The translations under genes and the position numbers were made by a program. Below are positions 47,480 to 58,430 of a DNA stretch of 64,000 nt, piece after piece. A model generated the notes under the pieces. The model was given only the letters and a program-made list of their open reading frames with translations. It searched no databases and had not been told where the DNA came from. Positions within the stretch are counted from its first letter, which is position 1, and the number at the start of each line of letters is the position of its first letter. Source of the stretch: Hymenopus coronatus (lineage: Eukaryota > Arthropoda > Insecta > Mantodea > Hymenopodidae); contig CM060900.1 of assembly GCA_030762935.1 (NCBI GenBank), positions 372,675,132 through 372,739,131 of the forward strand, in the 5' to 3' direction.

Positions 47480-47737
47480 ATTAAATTGAGCATTTTTTTA
47501 TGGATGCCCTTTAACTAGTGCAGTTTTCATGATCTCATTTTATATTTGAAGTGAAATACCGCTTAGTTTTCCTCAGAGGTCTCCTTCCTCAGACGTTCTT
47601 TTACGTGTCGCAAATCTACGACAAGGAACCAACGGCTGTACTTCCGTTCTGAAAGAAGATGTGCTAAGGATGTTATCCCAAAAAAATGCATCGACCTCCG
47701 CCTGGTTCAAACCCGCGACCTAAGGAAACTAACACCA
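47480..47737 (-). mobile_element. SINE, group D, head-truncated, 11-bp target-site duplication
   Basis: It matches 2171-2460: 'tcctcagacgttcttttacg' is followed by tgtcgcaaatctacgac, and the minus strand has 'gcgggtttgaaccaggcgga'. It is bounded by the exact repeat 'tggttaagtaa' at 47469-47479 and 47738-47748. The A box region is missing, so it inserted as a 5'-truncated copy. Confidence 0.8.
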
Positions 47738-47748
47738 TGGTTAAGTAA

Positions 47749-48628
47749 GGGCATGTACACTGACTCGGACGAGCCTACTTGGAATAGCTTCTCAATCCTA
47801 TGGTAGGCACCCGAAATAAACATATATAAAGCTGGTAGTCAAACTATAGATGTATTCCGTAGGCTTTGTTTTTAACGCGATATGAGAACGCGTTTCAATT
47901 TAAAAACAAAGTTTTGTATGCATTTGACATAACCTTGAAATTATATATAAACCTCATCTTTTTCGCGAATGTCTATAATCCGTCATATTTTACAGAATAC
48001 CTTATTATATAAATATAAATCAGAAACGTTTTTGTTTTAATTTTGCATAGAAAAATATGCAGTTATTTCAGGTTACAAAAGTAAAACTTAAACTTACCAT
48101 TTACGTCTTCATACTTTGAAGCTAAAGGTTGTGAAATAATGTTTAGAAGTTCAACGAAAAGAAGTTACCAATTGCAATACTTACCAGATATCTACTAAAA
48201 TAAGGCACCATGCAAGAAAAGTTTTTTTCTTTGAAAATTGCAGTTGGCAACAGATACAATAATCTAAAAAAAAATTGTAGTCCATCTTGTTTTATCCCAT
48301 ATTAACTCGCGAAAGCTATACGTAAAATAGCATGGTAGCTTTGGAAGCACAGTAAGTGTACTTGCAGAACGCATGTATCCCAATGTTATGGATGCAGTAG
48401 AAAACAATTTAAAACATTTCTGCCGTATGACTTGGTCTCCATTATGGCACCGATGACAATTAACGCTTCATCTGAGCCTTCAAGTTAGTAAATCAAGTAT
48501 AGTTAATGTAAATAATACAATGGCAGCATTTATTAATTAAATGCATTTAAAACTATTGTATTAAATTTGATTTGCTTCTTTGTTATAAGGAACTTTGAGC
48601 CACGTTGGCAACGGTAGCAAATTAAGAG
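47749..48628. other. Unannotated AT-rich sequence
   Basis: Nothing recognised. Confidence 0.4.
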
Positions 48629-48856
48629 AGCCGGTCCCCAAGCCGCAAAACTAAAGTGCCTCACTTTGGGGCTTCGTGGCGCAGAGGATCGTGAGTTCAA
48701 GTACCGCCTTGAGCATGTTTGTAAAATGCGTGTGTGTATTAGCAAAAAAACAAATGGTAATCAAATAGAAAACACAATAAATGTTAGAGAATGAAAAAAG
48801 CGGAAATGGGCCTATAGCGCCGGGGTCCCGACCAGACTTCCAGTTAAAAAAAAAAA
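48629..48856 (+). mobile_element. SINE, group B
   Basis: Head 'gagccggtccccaagccgca', 'gtggcgcagaggatcgtgag' then ttcaagtaccgcc (B-box-like), body with 'gggcctatagcgccggggtc', 'ccgaccagacttccagtt' and an A tail. Confidence 0.75.
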
Positions 48857-49883
48857 TATATCATAAAACCACTCTTGGGATTGAAAGCAAAATGTGAGTC
48901 TTACCACATTTTCTGTGGAAAGTCCCTTCAAGCCTTTGACTAGCGATATCAAATGCTGACAATGAGAGGTTTTTCTCTATGTATACCCTAAGAGTAACAG
49001 ACAGAAGGACAGCTTGTTGTATGCCGCAGTTTGGTGGTTTCTGGTATGTGATATTTGGTTCTATGCATGATATTGATTTGAAATAAAGGGTACTCAATTT
49101 GGAAGTAAGGGATTCTAAAATACGTAAGTGCTACCTTTGTTATCTGTCAATTTTCATTAACTCTGCCAAAAATCAGCAGGAAGTTAATACGAATGTAATA
49201 TTAACGCATTCAAATCAAAACACTACCAATTAAAATTGATGTGAATCTTTAAAGTAACAGTCAACACAAAATATTGCCTGGGTATGTAGGTAAATAATAG
49301 ACATTTATATACAAAAATAATACACATTTACTTGCCTAATAAAAACATCATTCCCCGATGGTAACAGTATACACAGCACACTGCATTGTGCAAAGGAAGA
49401 GTAAGATGCGTGTTATTAGTCCGCCTCGGCCAGGGATTACAGCAGAGCAGCCCACAGAGCAATTTAAATTTTTCCGCCCTTCACCATAAACACACAATAC
49501 TGGGGTAATACAAAAGCACTTCCTAACATGCTGAAACTCGTGCCATGAAGGGGAAGGAATTTTATTGTACATGTGAAATAATGACGGGCAAGATTAGCAA
49601 TATAAGTGCTTTAATGCACAATAAACCGACAGAAAAGTATATGCTTATTCTTTTAAAGCGAAATTGTGGCTTCTTACACGCATAATCAAGTTTATGTGAT
49701 GCTGAAAGGCTGCCAACTCAGTCCTAACGTGCACCAAATTATTTTATCATCTTTGTCAGACGGCTTCGTTCACGAATGCGTGGCGTATTTCTCACCATAA
49801 ATGCCCTTATTCGCCCAGGTTCTCACTGCGTTGCCTGCTGTCAACAGTAGACGATTGGAATGCGATATTTTACAGCGCCTACT
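48857..49883. other. Unannotated sequence
   Basis: A GC-richer segment at 49340-49570 with a 74-codon minus-strand frame may be an unrecognised element; nothing else is seen. Confidence 0.35.
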
Positions 49884-49930
49884 GTACATACATACATACA
49901 TATATATATATACACACACACACACACACG
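49884..49930. repeat. Compound (CATA)n(TA)n(CA)n microsatellite
   Basis: Simple repeat adjoining the start of a REP900 copy. Confidence 0.9.
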
Positions 49931-50580
49931 CTCTTAGCTTGTTAGGAGTAAACAAAAGAGACGAAAAGAAAGATACTTCCCGTTCGAGAAAAGTTTAAAG
50001 TACTTCGAAATATCTCGAAAACGACAGAAAAGCGTGTATGACCTAAATTGTGTGTTTTAACTATCTCTAAAAGTTTTGTGCAGTTAATTTCTGTTTCTCT
50101 CTTACGGTCTACCAGTTATATACAAGTTACAGAAGTTATCCAGAATTAGGAGATCATCAAGGGTAATCCCAGAAAATTCAAAATACACACTTCGTTTGTC
50201 ATGAAGCTATCCTGGTATTTTAATCAAAATCGTTAGACCCATTTCTGAGAAAATCGAAAATTTCGTAAAATGTTCCATGTAAAGTGTAATTGGGGCTGGG
50301 GGATTTTCTTAAAAAATCTTCGTGTTGCATCCTTGGTTTGTTGAATTTAAATACCAAGTTTGGCATGTAGCAGACTTTTGGTTTTTGAGCTATGCTGCCC
50401 GCGCACGCGCGCACACACACACACACACGGACATGTTTCTCAGAATGTTTTTTTTTTATTCAGAGGGTTTCCAAACATGTACGGTGAAATCTCGGCATCG
50501 AATTTTGGGTGGAACACAGTACCATCTCTATCCACTATGAGGTACATTGTAGTTATGTGCCAGAGAAAGCAGATAGAATA
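49931..50580 (-). repeat. REP900 copy, reverse, right end missing
   Basis: Runs from 'aaacaaaagagacgaaaaga' through 'gttttaactatctctaaaag', 'taaataccaagtttggcatg', a CG/CA tract (50399-50428), 'ttccaaacatgtacggtgaa' to 'gtgccagagaaagcagatag'. Confidence 0.75.
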
Positions 50581-50589
50581 GAAATTTTG

Positions 50590-50800
50590 GTCCTTAGCTC
50601 AGTCAGTAGACCACCTGCCTGTTATGCGAAGGGTCCCAGGTTCAATTCCCGGATGGAATTCTTATCCGATCAAGATTATTCCCTATCCTTTCCAATCTAG
50701 AACAGATTTCTAACTTGTAAGGGCTCGAGGGCCATTTTAGAAACCATAGGAACGATTGTCGACTGCACTAAACACAACACCAATATAAGTGAAATTCTCC
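50590..50800 (+). mobile_element. SINE, group G, best copy
   Basis: The head 'gtccttagctcagtcagtag' (A box) and 'cccaggttcaattcccgga' (B box) form most of a tRNA-like shape, but the acceptor stem does not close. The body 'gattattccctatcctttcc' is shared with 5905-6075 and 14713-14870. It directly follows the left end of a REP900 copy. Confidence 0.6.
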
Positions 50801-51479
50801 AAAAAGAACACAGATATCATGATTGAATCAAAACAATCTGTAACCCAATAATCTAACGGAACATAGTGATAACATCATGCAAAAAATCGTAACGCTTCCT
50901 GCTGCTAAGTTTAACCAGTGAGCGAGAGCATTTTTTTTCAAGATATGCTGCCTGTTTGGGCCCCGATGGTAACGTTTTCCATTTGTCTTAAGGTAAAGAT
51001 GTTAATGCGACATCACCGGCACCACTTTCCCGGCGACTCTAGTTCCGCTGGCGCAGAGGAGAGAGGCCGTGAGAGGGGCAACCTTATAATTTAACGATTC
51101 TATATATAATAATCATTCCCACATTTAAATTTGTACATTATAATTATTATCACGCAGTTTTATATAGTTGTAACTTTGCAAACAGTTATTTACATTGTTT
51201 ACATTTTCTTGTATGTTTACATACTTTTGTTGTTTAGTAGACTTTGTTTATGGCAGTCTCCAGTTGGGAAACCTGAAATCTGAAACAAATGCTGGAATAT
51301 GACAGCAGTAAATTATATTTATTATTGATCCTATAGTAATTCATGTATTATAGCGTCTAAACTCCCTTAAAGAATAATGAAATAAAATGTAATCATATTT
51401 AATCCACACACTACATTACAGCATCTTTTTGTGCTCTTAAATATGAAATGCCCATTCTTAACTAGTGTAGTGCGCTGGA
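50801..51479. other. Unannotated AT-rich sequence
   Basis: No gene. A short GC-richer patch at 51010-51090 is unassigned. Confidence 0.4.
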
Positions 51480-51980
51480 GGGGATTCCACACTTCAGCTA
51501 CTTATTGGTGTTTTGCACATCAGACCCCAGGAGGATAGAATGAGACGAGAGTAATCACAGCAGGCAGCCGAACTAGATGGCGGAAGGAAGCCACCATGGA
51601 GAATCCCTAACAGTTTCAAAGCAGTTCATCTCAACGCGGTCTACGCCAGGAGCCCGTACCCGAGGTCTGACCAAACACCCCTGAGTCTACAGACGGCTTC
51701 CAACGCATTCCGCCACAGAGAGCTGAATTTCAAAAGCGTAGACACCTCCGCGAGAAGTCGCCACAATCGCAGTACTCGCCGACACTTACAGTTTGGATGA
51801 AATGGAGATAAAATGAAGGGACAGGAATTTCGGAGGAACGGAGAAACCTCCCCAGCATTCGCCTAGTGACTCGGGAAAATTCCCTAAAATCCATAGGTCA
51901 GAGAGAGCCACGGGGAACTGATCCCAGAACCTCCCGAACTTCCAGACGAAACTCCTGAGCCACCTAGCTCGGTATTCCGT
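51480..51980 (-). mobile_element. SINE, group F-like (minus strand)
   Basis: The reverse complement reads 'accgagctaggtggctcagg' (A-box-like), 'tgggatcagttccccgtggc' (B-box-like), the core 'cgagtcactaggcgaatgct' then ggggaggtttct, and a long GC-rich body. The head/core order is that of 14108-14645. Confidence 0.6.
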
Positions 51981-52940
51981 CCGAACAATTTTTCTGGAAT
52001 GCATCTCTAATTTCATCCTACAGCAGTGTTCCGCCACTGGGTTAGACGACTGTTTGTGTTTTAAGCAACAAACAAGAAGGGGTGGAGTGAAAACCGCTTG
52101 ACACATAGCAATCCACGGCGTCAAGGATACATATAGGTATTACCCAGATTATTTACAATCATTTCATTAATAACGGGAGGAAGACAAATTAAATTAATTC
52201 GCCATTGGTATTTAAAAAGCCCACGGAAGAACATCGGTTAAGCCAATTAGTGGGGAATACTTTCGTAACTGTGAGGAGCATTTTTTATTTCACGTTATAT
52301 CCTACTTTTCAGCGAATCTTATAGAAGTATATTCACGTTTGGAGCATTTATATTTATTTTTCTCAAAGAAAATTAGTAAACTCCTTTGTTGTTTTAGTTA
52401 CTGAACAATTCATATGTATTTCTTCCCTGTTTGTGTTTAAACCTAGCATATACCTATAGGATCTTGGGTATAAACACGAAGCTTCGCACGATATTATACG
52501 TCAGAGCTACTGCTAGCTGGCTTCACCCCTCCCCCCACACCGCACTCTCGACAGGCTTTCTGTCCTTCAGTTGCCATGTAGTCATTAGCGTTAGTATTTC
52601 CTCTTCATTTGTGAGAATAGTAAAAAATTTAACAGTCGTAACGTTATTACAACGTATATTTATATGTAAATTTTGTTTTAAATACAAATCGGCTCGTCGT
52701 GTTCGTGATGAAATTCATTTTGAAGTTTCCTGCACAATTACTTCTTTCGGAACTTCATTGCACGCTCTTGTGAATAACTTTTAAGACAACTCGTTCAGTG
52801 CAAAAACATGTGCAGAAGTACAGTGATAACAGAAGAAAAATTAGACGAAATTTCAGAAAATCTGGAACATTTACCAAGAAAATCTCCCACATATTGGAGG
52901 AACTTAAAGAAAACATACAAACAGGAATATGAAATTGACT
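51981..52940. other. Unannotated sequence
   Basis: A 117-codon plus-strand frame (52431-52784) has no recognised domain and no sign of a gene around it. Confidence 0.4.
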
Positions 52941-53058
52941 ATGGTTTCTCGGGCTAACATAACAGTTCAGGTGATATTTAAATAGCTGCTCAAGCTTTCG
53001 GCGACTGACTGTGCTCCCATCCTCAGGGGAACACCTGGCAGTTAACCCGAGGAACCAT
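52941..53058. mobile_element. Small MITE-like element (118 bp)
   Basis: The first 18 bases, 'atggtttctcgggctaac', match the complement of the last 18, 'gttaacccgaggaaccat', at 16 positions. The centre includes 'ctttcggcgactgactgtgc'. No target duplication is certain. Confidence 0.55.
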
Positions 53059-53230
53059 AATGAATGATCAACGTCGGGAAAGCTTCAGATCTTTGATGAA
53101 CTACGAAACAGTGGCCGTACTAAAGTTTATGATTTTAAATGTATTTACTTGGTACAATGTTTGTTTAGCTACGGAAGAGCATTTTCAGCATTTTCTATTA
53201 AGTATGACTTAATTTTATTATATTTATATC

Positions 53231-53592
53231 TAGCCGTGGCAGAGTGGTTAGACCGCTCGCCTGCCACCTAGGTGGTCCGGGTGCGATTCTAGGGGACCGC
53301 AGGTGGGATTTGTGGTTCACGAAGCAAGTTTTCTCCGGCTCTCCACGCCAACCATTCCATCAATTGCCCCATCATCATCTTTCCTATCAATACATTTCAG
53401 TTACATTTCATACCAGGTATTAGACCGATCACCCCATCCTGACTACTCTCTCTGATCCAGAATCAGTCTTTTCCTTAACAAGCAACTGACCTGCCATTGG
53501 CTTATAAGTCCTGGGGTGTAAGTCCTCCATATGAAGAGGGTAAGCAAGTGAGTAATAATAATAATAATAAGAAGAAGAAGAAGAAGAAAAAG
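53231..53592 (+). mobile_element. SINE, group A-related, with trinucleotide tail
   Basis: Head 'agccgtggcagagtggttag' (A box) and 'tccgggtgcgattctagggg' (B box), core 'gtgggatttgtggttcacga' and 'agttttctccggctctcc' as in group A. The 3' body differs and ends in (AAT)n(AAG)n (53553-53592). Possible short target repeat 'aattttat' on both sides. Confidence 0.75.
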
Positions 53593-54146
53593 AAATTTTA
53601 TGTAAAGGTTTAGAAAAATATAGATGTAGCGAAAATAGAATACTGCGCGGCCGGCTTTAGCATTTCTGTTGCCGAGACGTAAAACTGCGTGCGAGCGGTT
53701 AGGTTTTATACCGAAGGCCTAATTTATAAGGGTATTTTAATGCTGATTTAAGAAGAAAATTAGATATTTCCCTACAAAGCAGAAATGAATTTAACCATTA
53801 CTTTAATGGTTCGGTCCCAAATGCTTTTTATTGACAGCGCTAGAAATATTTAAATTTAGTACCCAACAGAGAATAGCAGAATGAAAGAGAGAGAAAGAGA
53901 AAAGATCACAGACTGATACAGTGCGGAGTAATAATCTATATGTCGATTGTTCAACTAGATTTTTAACTAGCCTGAAGTATCTCTTCATTTGCTGCTACTG
54001 TTTACTAGTGCTAATTCACTAAAAAATACCTTACGGTTATCCAACCGAGGTGTTTTTATGTCTATCAAATCTAAAGGCATTCAGATTTTGGTAGTGAGCG
54101 CATTGTCCTATTCTATGATTTGAATTATATAGTGCTGAGAATACAA
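53593..54146. other. Unannotated AT-rich sequence
   Basis: Nothing recognised. Confidence 0.4.
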
Positions 54147-54281
54147 CCCCGTTTTGCCGCGAAGGGGTCGCGGATTCGAATCTCGTTTTAGTGCTGTTTC
54201 TGTGCTAAGTCACTATGTCCTGGTGGCCAAGTAGATTATGCCTGAAGGTCTAGTATACATATGTAACCAGAAAAAAAAAAC
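54147..54281 (+). mobile_element. SINE fragment with A tail
   Basis: 'gccgcgaaggggtcgcggat' followed by tcgaatctcg (B box) and a short body ends in A10. The A box is absent; it is similar to the fragment at 39476-39535. Confidence 0.5.
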
Positions 54282-55442
54282 AAGCAATTTTCAACGTGGT
54301 ATGTATTTTAAATACTACGTAATTTCTTTTAACTAACGTGAAGATAGGGTAGAGCAATACTGTCACGGTTATAACCTTCTTTCATTGGTTTCTAAATAGC
54401 GTTCCGATTTTAGCAAGTAGTTTAGAATTTTAATACAAACACGAATTGGAATAATTAAACGTGATAATTGCATTTAGTTTGGTAGGGGCCAGATTCCTTT
54501 GCTGTAACGGAGCACAATGACCTTGTTTACCAGTTGCTGTGTTTCTCGGGGAGGCTACGGAACAGCTGAGTGGGGCGCGGTTATGTTGGTCTGCCGAGAG
54601 GTATTCGCTAGTAATTGTACTGCAGCATTGCGATATTCGCTATTCCAAAATATAACAGCTTTAGTCGTCTTTTCTGTGGTGAAAAAGCCAAGTTCCAAAC
54701 ATAGCACTTTAAAGGCTACTCATAACATTTCTGAAACAACCATAGCTTTTATAATGAAACACTAATGAATTCCGAAGGAATTTCGATTCCCTAAACGGCA
54801 CCAAACTTGCAGATTTCGATTAATTGTGAGAAATGCAAACCAATGCCTCCACCTTAGCAAACAATAATACACTTACAGTGTTTGGGAAAACCCAGGCTTC
54901 CAAATATTACATTACCTACAAACATATTTTAAAATATGTTTACTTGTCGAAGCTTCTTTCCCCATAGGATCTTCACTACAACGCGCTTCGAAGAAGTTTA
55001 CGGTATCTGAAATTCAACCTAATTCAACCTAAGTGTATATTTTTACAAAATAAAACATTCCAAAAATATATTCATTAATTAGATATAACTAACTATATGC
55101 AAACATTCCGAACATAGGTCCGCAAAGGGTAAATAAATACACGTGAAATAGTTTACTCATAATGCATTTTAAACCTCACAATTGAAGTAAAACATTATAT
55201 GCTGTCATTACATTTTAGGAAACAAATTCCAAAATGTGGTAATAAAAACTTCAAAAGTTTAAGATTTTCTTTACACCCGACCCCCCCCCCCCCAAACACA
55301 CACAATCGACATCACACTGATCATGTAATACATATTAATTTCTAGTGAAAAAGTACCCCGAAATTATTCCCTATTGTTTCCAGGCTGCCCCTCCCCCCCC
55401 GACCATCAATGCATTCTGAAGTAAAAAAGGGCAAGCACCTAC
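54282..55442. other. Intron sequence downstream of GTPase exon 1
   Basis: This follows the 5' splice site of the GTPase exon on the minus strand. It contains a C15 tract at about 55281-55295 and a C8 tract near 55391. No second exon was recognised. Confidence 0.5.
55437..55442 (-). promoter_or_regulatory. 5' splice site of GTPase exon 1
   Basis: The minus strand reads GAG|GTAGGT, matching the donor consensus. Reading on would give a non-conserved tail ending in a stop before 55371, supporting splicing here. Confidence 0.85.
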
Positions 55443-55568
55443 CTCGATAAACTTGTCGGTGACGAACCTTTGGACTAGGGAGGTTTTGCCGCACTTGGTG
55501 TCACCCACAAGGACGATCTTGCAGTCGATATCTTCCAAAACTTCGCTCGAACTCGTGTTCTCCATCAT
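55443..55568 (-). CDS. Rho-family small GTPase (Rnd/RhoE-like), first coding exon
   Basis: The exon encodes 42 residues starting MMENTSSSEVLED (a second ATG follows immediately at 55565) and continuing IDCKIVLVGDTKCGKTSLVQ. The first beta strand is CKIVLVGD; the P-loop GDTKCGKT fits GxxxxGK[ST], the nucleotide-phosphate binding site. The cysteine before GKT is typical of the Rnd branch of Rho GTPases. The sequence then runs RFVTDKFIE and stops at GAG|GTAGGT, a consensus 5' splice site at 55442/55443 in phase 0. That position, just before the switch I region, is where Rho-type genes often carry an intron. Rnd proteins are Rho relatives that control actin and adhesion, mostly GTP-bound. Subfamily assignment rests on one exon; another Rho branch is possible. 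The frame stays open upstream to 55886, but that part shows no conserved sequence. Confidence 0.85.
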
Positions 55569-55890
55569 CTCGCGGCGTGCTGGTAGATCACTTGTGACCT
55601 CGCCTTGAGAACGATGAATGTGAGGATGAACATACACAGAGAGCACTAACTCACGACACAGACACAAGAACACACGAGGTTGCCTGGAGACGCACACAAT
55701 TTCCCTCGCGTTTCTCTGCAGCCTGCACCCAACTGTCTCTTTCTGGTCGCTCCATTCAGCAACTCCAGCTTTTGGTAGGCGGGGCCTCGACTTGTCAATC
55801 GAATCACGTGATTGGCGGTGGGAGAGGTCAACACTGCTGCCATCTCTTGAGTAGAGCCTGGAAACAGCAATGCAAAGGGATATCATAACA
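55569..55890 (-). promoter_or_regulatory. Probable 5' UTR/promoter of the GTPase gene
   Basis: About 300 bp with higher GC and more CpG than nearly all non-repeat sequence in the window, immediately upstream of the start codon. No TATA box is placed with confidence, and the transcription start is unknown. Confidence 0.5.
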
Positions 55891-56103
55891 ATAATGCTGA
55901 GAGATAATTTTGATTTTCTTTCCCTCTTCGTCCGGTTCTGTTCAGTTGGGTAAATAATGTCTTGCTTTCTGTTTCATATGTCAGAGAATATAATACGCTT
56001 CTGTGTGACAGAGGGAAGATTCATGCAAGATGGGCGTATGTATATGTAGCTTTTCAATCGATAGTATACATATGTCGCGTTACCATTGTAAATGAAAGAC
56101 AGA

Positions 56104-56983
56104 AAAAAATCTGATGTGTACCATTCACATGACTTTCTCCATATCCCTGCAACAAATAATTCTTAAAAAGCTTATACTTCTATTTACTTTATGCTAATCA
56201 GAAAAAATTAGCAGAAATAGTCATTACTCGCTTCCTTGTAAGTAGGAGCGAAATAAGGGACAACCGTAGGTTAAAGTGATAGTCAAAAGCTGGTTGCCAT
56301 GTCAATGAAGCTCCTTTGTTTATTTGGATAGGAGTTGACAAGTTCCTGTATGAGAAAAGCATACGTTTTTCATAGCGGAAACCAAAAATAAGGAATGTCA
56401 CAAAAACGACGAACTCCACGAAAAAAATGTGTATAACATAAATTGTGTGTTTTAAAGTACTCTACATTTTCTGTGTAGTAAGTTTTTGTCCATCTCTTAC
56501 CGTTTAGCAGTAATTCGAAATTTAGTAAAATTCATCCAGAATAAACTACTCTTCAGAGGCTATTCCCAGAAAATTCAAGATATACATTTCATTTGTCAGG
56601 TAAATATGTTTAATATCTGAAATTTTAATCAAAATCGATAGAGCCATTTTTGAGAAAATCAAAATTTTCGAAAAAAGTTCCATGTAAAGGGTAGTTGGGG
56701 GTGGGGGGATTTTTCTCAAAATCTTCGTGTCGCATCCCTGGAAGATACTAAACTTAAATACCAAGTTTAGTATTTTACCGACTTTTCGTTTTTGAGTTAT
56801 CGTGTTCACAGACACACGGACACACACACCACACACACGGACCTTTTTGTGAAAATGCTTTTTTTGGATATTGGGGACCCTAAAACATATATTTCCGGTG
56901 AAATCTCGGTATCGAATTTTTGGTGGAGTGCAATACTTTCTCTGTACATTATGTACATAGTGCGTATGGAGAACGTAAAAATC
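56104..56983 (-). repeat. REP900 copy, reverse, full length
   Basis: Runs from 'aaatctgatgtgtaccattc' and 'catgactttctccatatccc' through 'gtaaagggtagttgggggtg', 'gttttgagttatcgtgttca'-type words and 'cctaaaacatatatttccgg' to 'gtgcgtatggagaacgtaaa'. About 880 bp, useful as the family reference. It lies just upstream of the GTPase gene. Confidence 0.8.
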
Positions 56984-57730
56984 TGATGTGCTACAGTCAC
57001 ATGACTTTTTCTGCATCTCTGTAACAAATTATTGTTAAAAAGCTTATTCTTCTATCTACATCATGTTAATCGAGAAAAACATTAGCAGGAATTATTAGAT
57101 CCCTTGTAACTAGAAGGGGGGAAAATCTAATGTTCCATATTCACGGTGTTCGCTAGCTGTTCGGGAAACAAACCAGTTATTCAAAAGATTAATCGGTTAT
57201 CCACAGCATGCTAATCAAAATTAACATAAGCAGAATTACTCTTATTAGTAGCTCCCTGTAGGTAGAAGGGAAATGCGAAAATGCACAGGCTAAAGTGACT
57301 GTCTCGTCCTTTAAAAGTCGGTCGCTATATAAATAATTGAAATTCTAACTTTTTTGCTTTCCATAAACAAACGAGAAACGAGAAGAAAGATGTCTTCCCG
57401 TTTGAGAAAAGTTTAAGTGGCTAAAATTGATAATGATAATCCGGAATATCTCGAAAACGTTTAACTCTACAAAAAAAATGTATTTGACACAAATTGTGTG
57501 TTTCTATGAGATATAGGTAACACATTTTTTTGTTTTTGTAGGTAAGCCTCTTACGGTTTGCCAGTTATACAAAATTCATCCAGAATTAAATGGTTTTCAA
57601 TGGTTATTCCCAGAAAATCTAAGATATACATTTCATTTGTCACAAAATACCTTAAACATACGCTATTTTAATCAAAATCGTCACAGCCATTTTTGAGAAA
57701 ATCAAAATGTTGGAAAAATGTTCCATGTTG
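56984..57730 (-). repeat. REP900 copy, reverse, in direct tandem with the previous one
   Basis: It begins exactly at the end of the previous unit ('aaaaatctgatgtgctacag'). It contains a short internal restart at 57121-57200 ('atctaatgttccatattcac') and ends at 'aaaaatgttccatgttgaca', lacking the left third. Confidence 0.75.
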
Positions 57731-57884
57731 ACATTTATATCTAAATTTAGATTTCCGAGAAATTCTTTAAACTTGGAGATAGTAGAACAGAAAGATGAGA
57801 CGTGTAAATTAGCGCAAAACTGAATAAAGACAGGATTTTAAAAGATAGTGAACATTTTAATGGTAGTAAAATAACAATCATTCT

Positions 57885-58430
57885 GGATTTGGAGTGTTTA
57901 AAGTTTGGTTAATAAACCAGCTTATGTAAATCAATTCATAAGTGAACTAAACGTTGACGTTTTATGCTTCATGCATCATTGGGTTGCTTCCAACGACATC
58001 CCTGTAATTAAAATTTCTGAGTTTGAGCTCACTGATAGTTACTCTAGGCAAACTAGCAGTATTATTAAGGGTCTGACGTGTTTGTAAAAAGAGGATTAAT
58101 AGTTATGCCCTATGAACAGTTATTTACTGATTAAGGGTTTTAATTTTAATTCTCTTTGCCTTTACTGGATCCCAAATAAGAATAAAATTGTATTTGATGT
58201 TTTTTATCGAACCATTAAAGATTTATAAAGAACTTTTATAGAGCTAAGTAACACAATTGTTTTAATAGCTGATTTTAATATGAATTGTCTAGTAAACAGT
58301 GACATCTTTTTGAAAGCTTTGGTTTAAGATCAGCTGTTAGTATCTCAACTCGGCCTAGCTTAACTACTGCTGAAATGGAAAGGTGTTCAGCTAAAGTACT
58401 TTCAACAGTGCTACCACATGCTATAATATT
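57885..58430 (+). pseudogene. Non-LTR retrotransposon endonuclease remnant
   Basis: Frame-shifted plus-strand pieces resemble a LINE apurinic-type endonuclease. NKPAYVNQFISELNVDVLCF recalls the N-terminal helix and strand, and FVKRGLIVMPYEQL the 'aifvk' strand. The LIADFNMNCLVNS segment recalls the conserved GDFN strand, with A for G, and RSAVSISTRPSLTTAE the 'ptR' strand near the end. Spacing is about right, but multiple stops (from 58084 on) break it. The clade is not determinable, and no reverse transcriptase follows. Confidence 0.6.

Noticed and set aside
50590..50660. Genuine tRNA gene
   Set aside because: A and B boxes are good, but the acceptor stem does not pair and the downstream body recurs at other loci, so it is a SINE head.
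52431..52784. 117-codon plus-strand frame
   Set aside because: No recognisable domain, no splice or promoter context; length is possible by chance in this much sequence.
55444..55886. A longer 171-codon GTPase reading frame
   Set aside because: The N-terminal extension shows no conservation pattern, and the C-terminal tail lies beyond a consensus splice donor; only 55443-55568 is supported.
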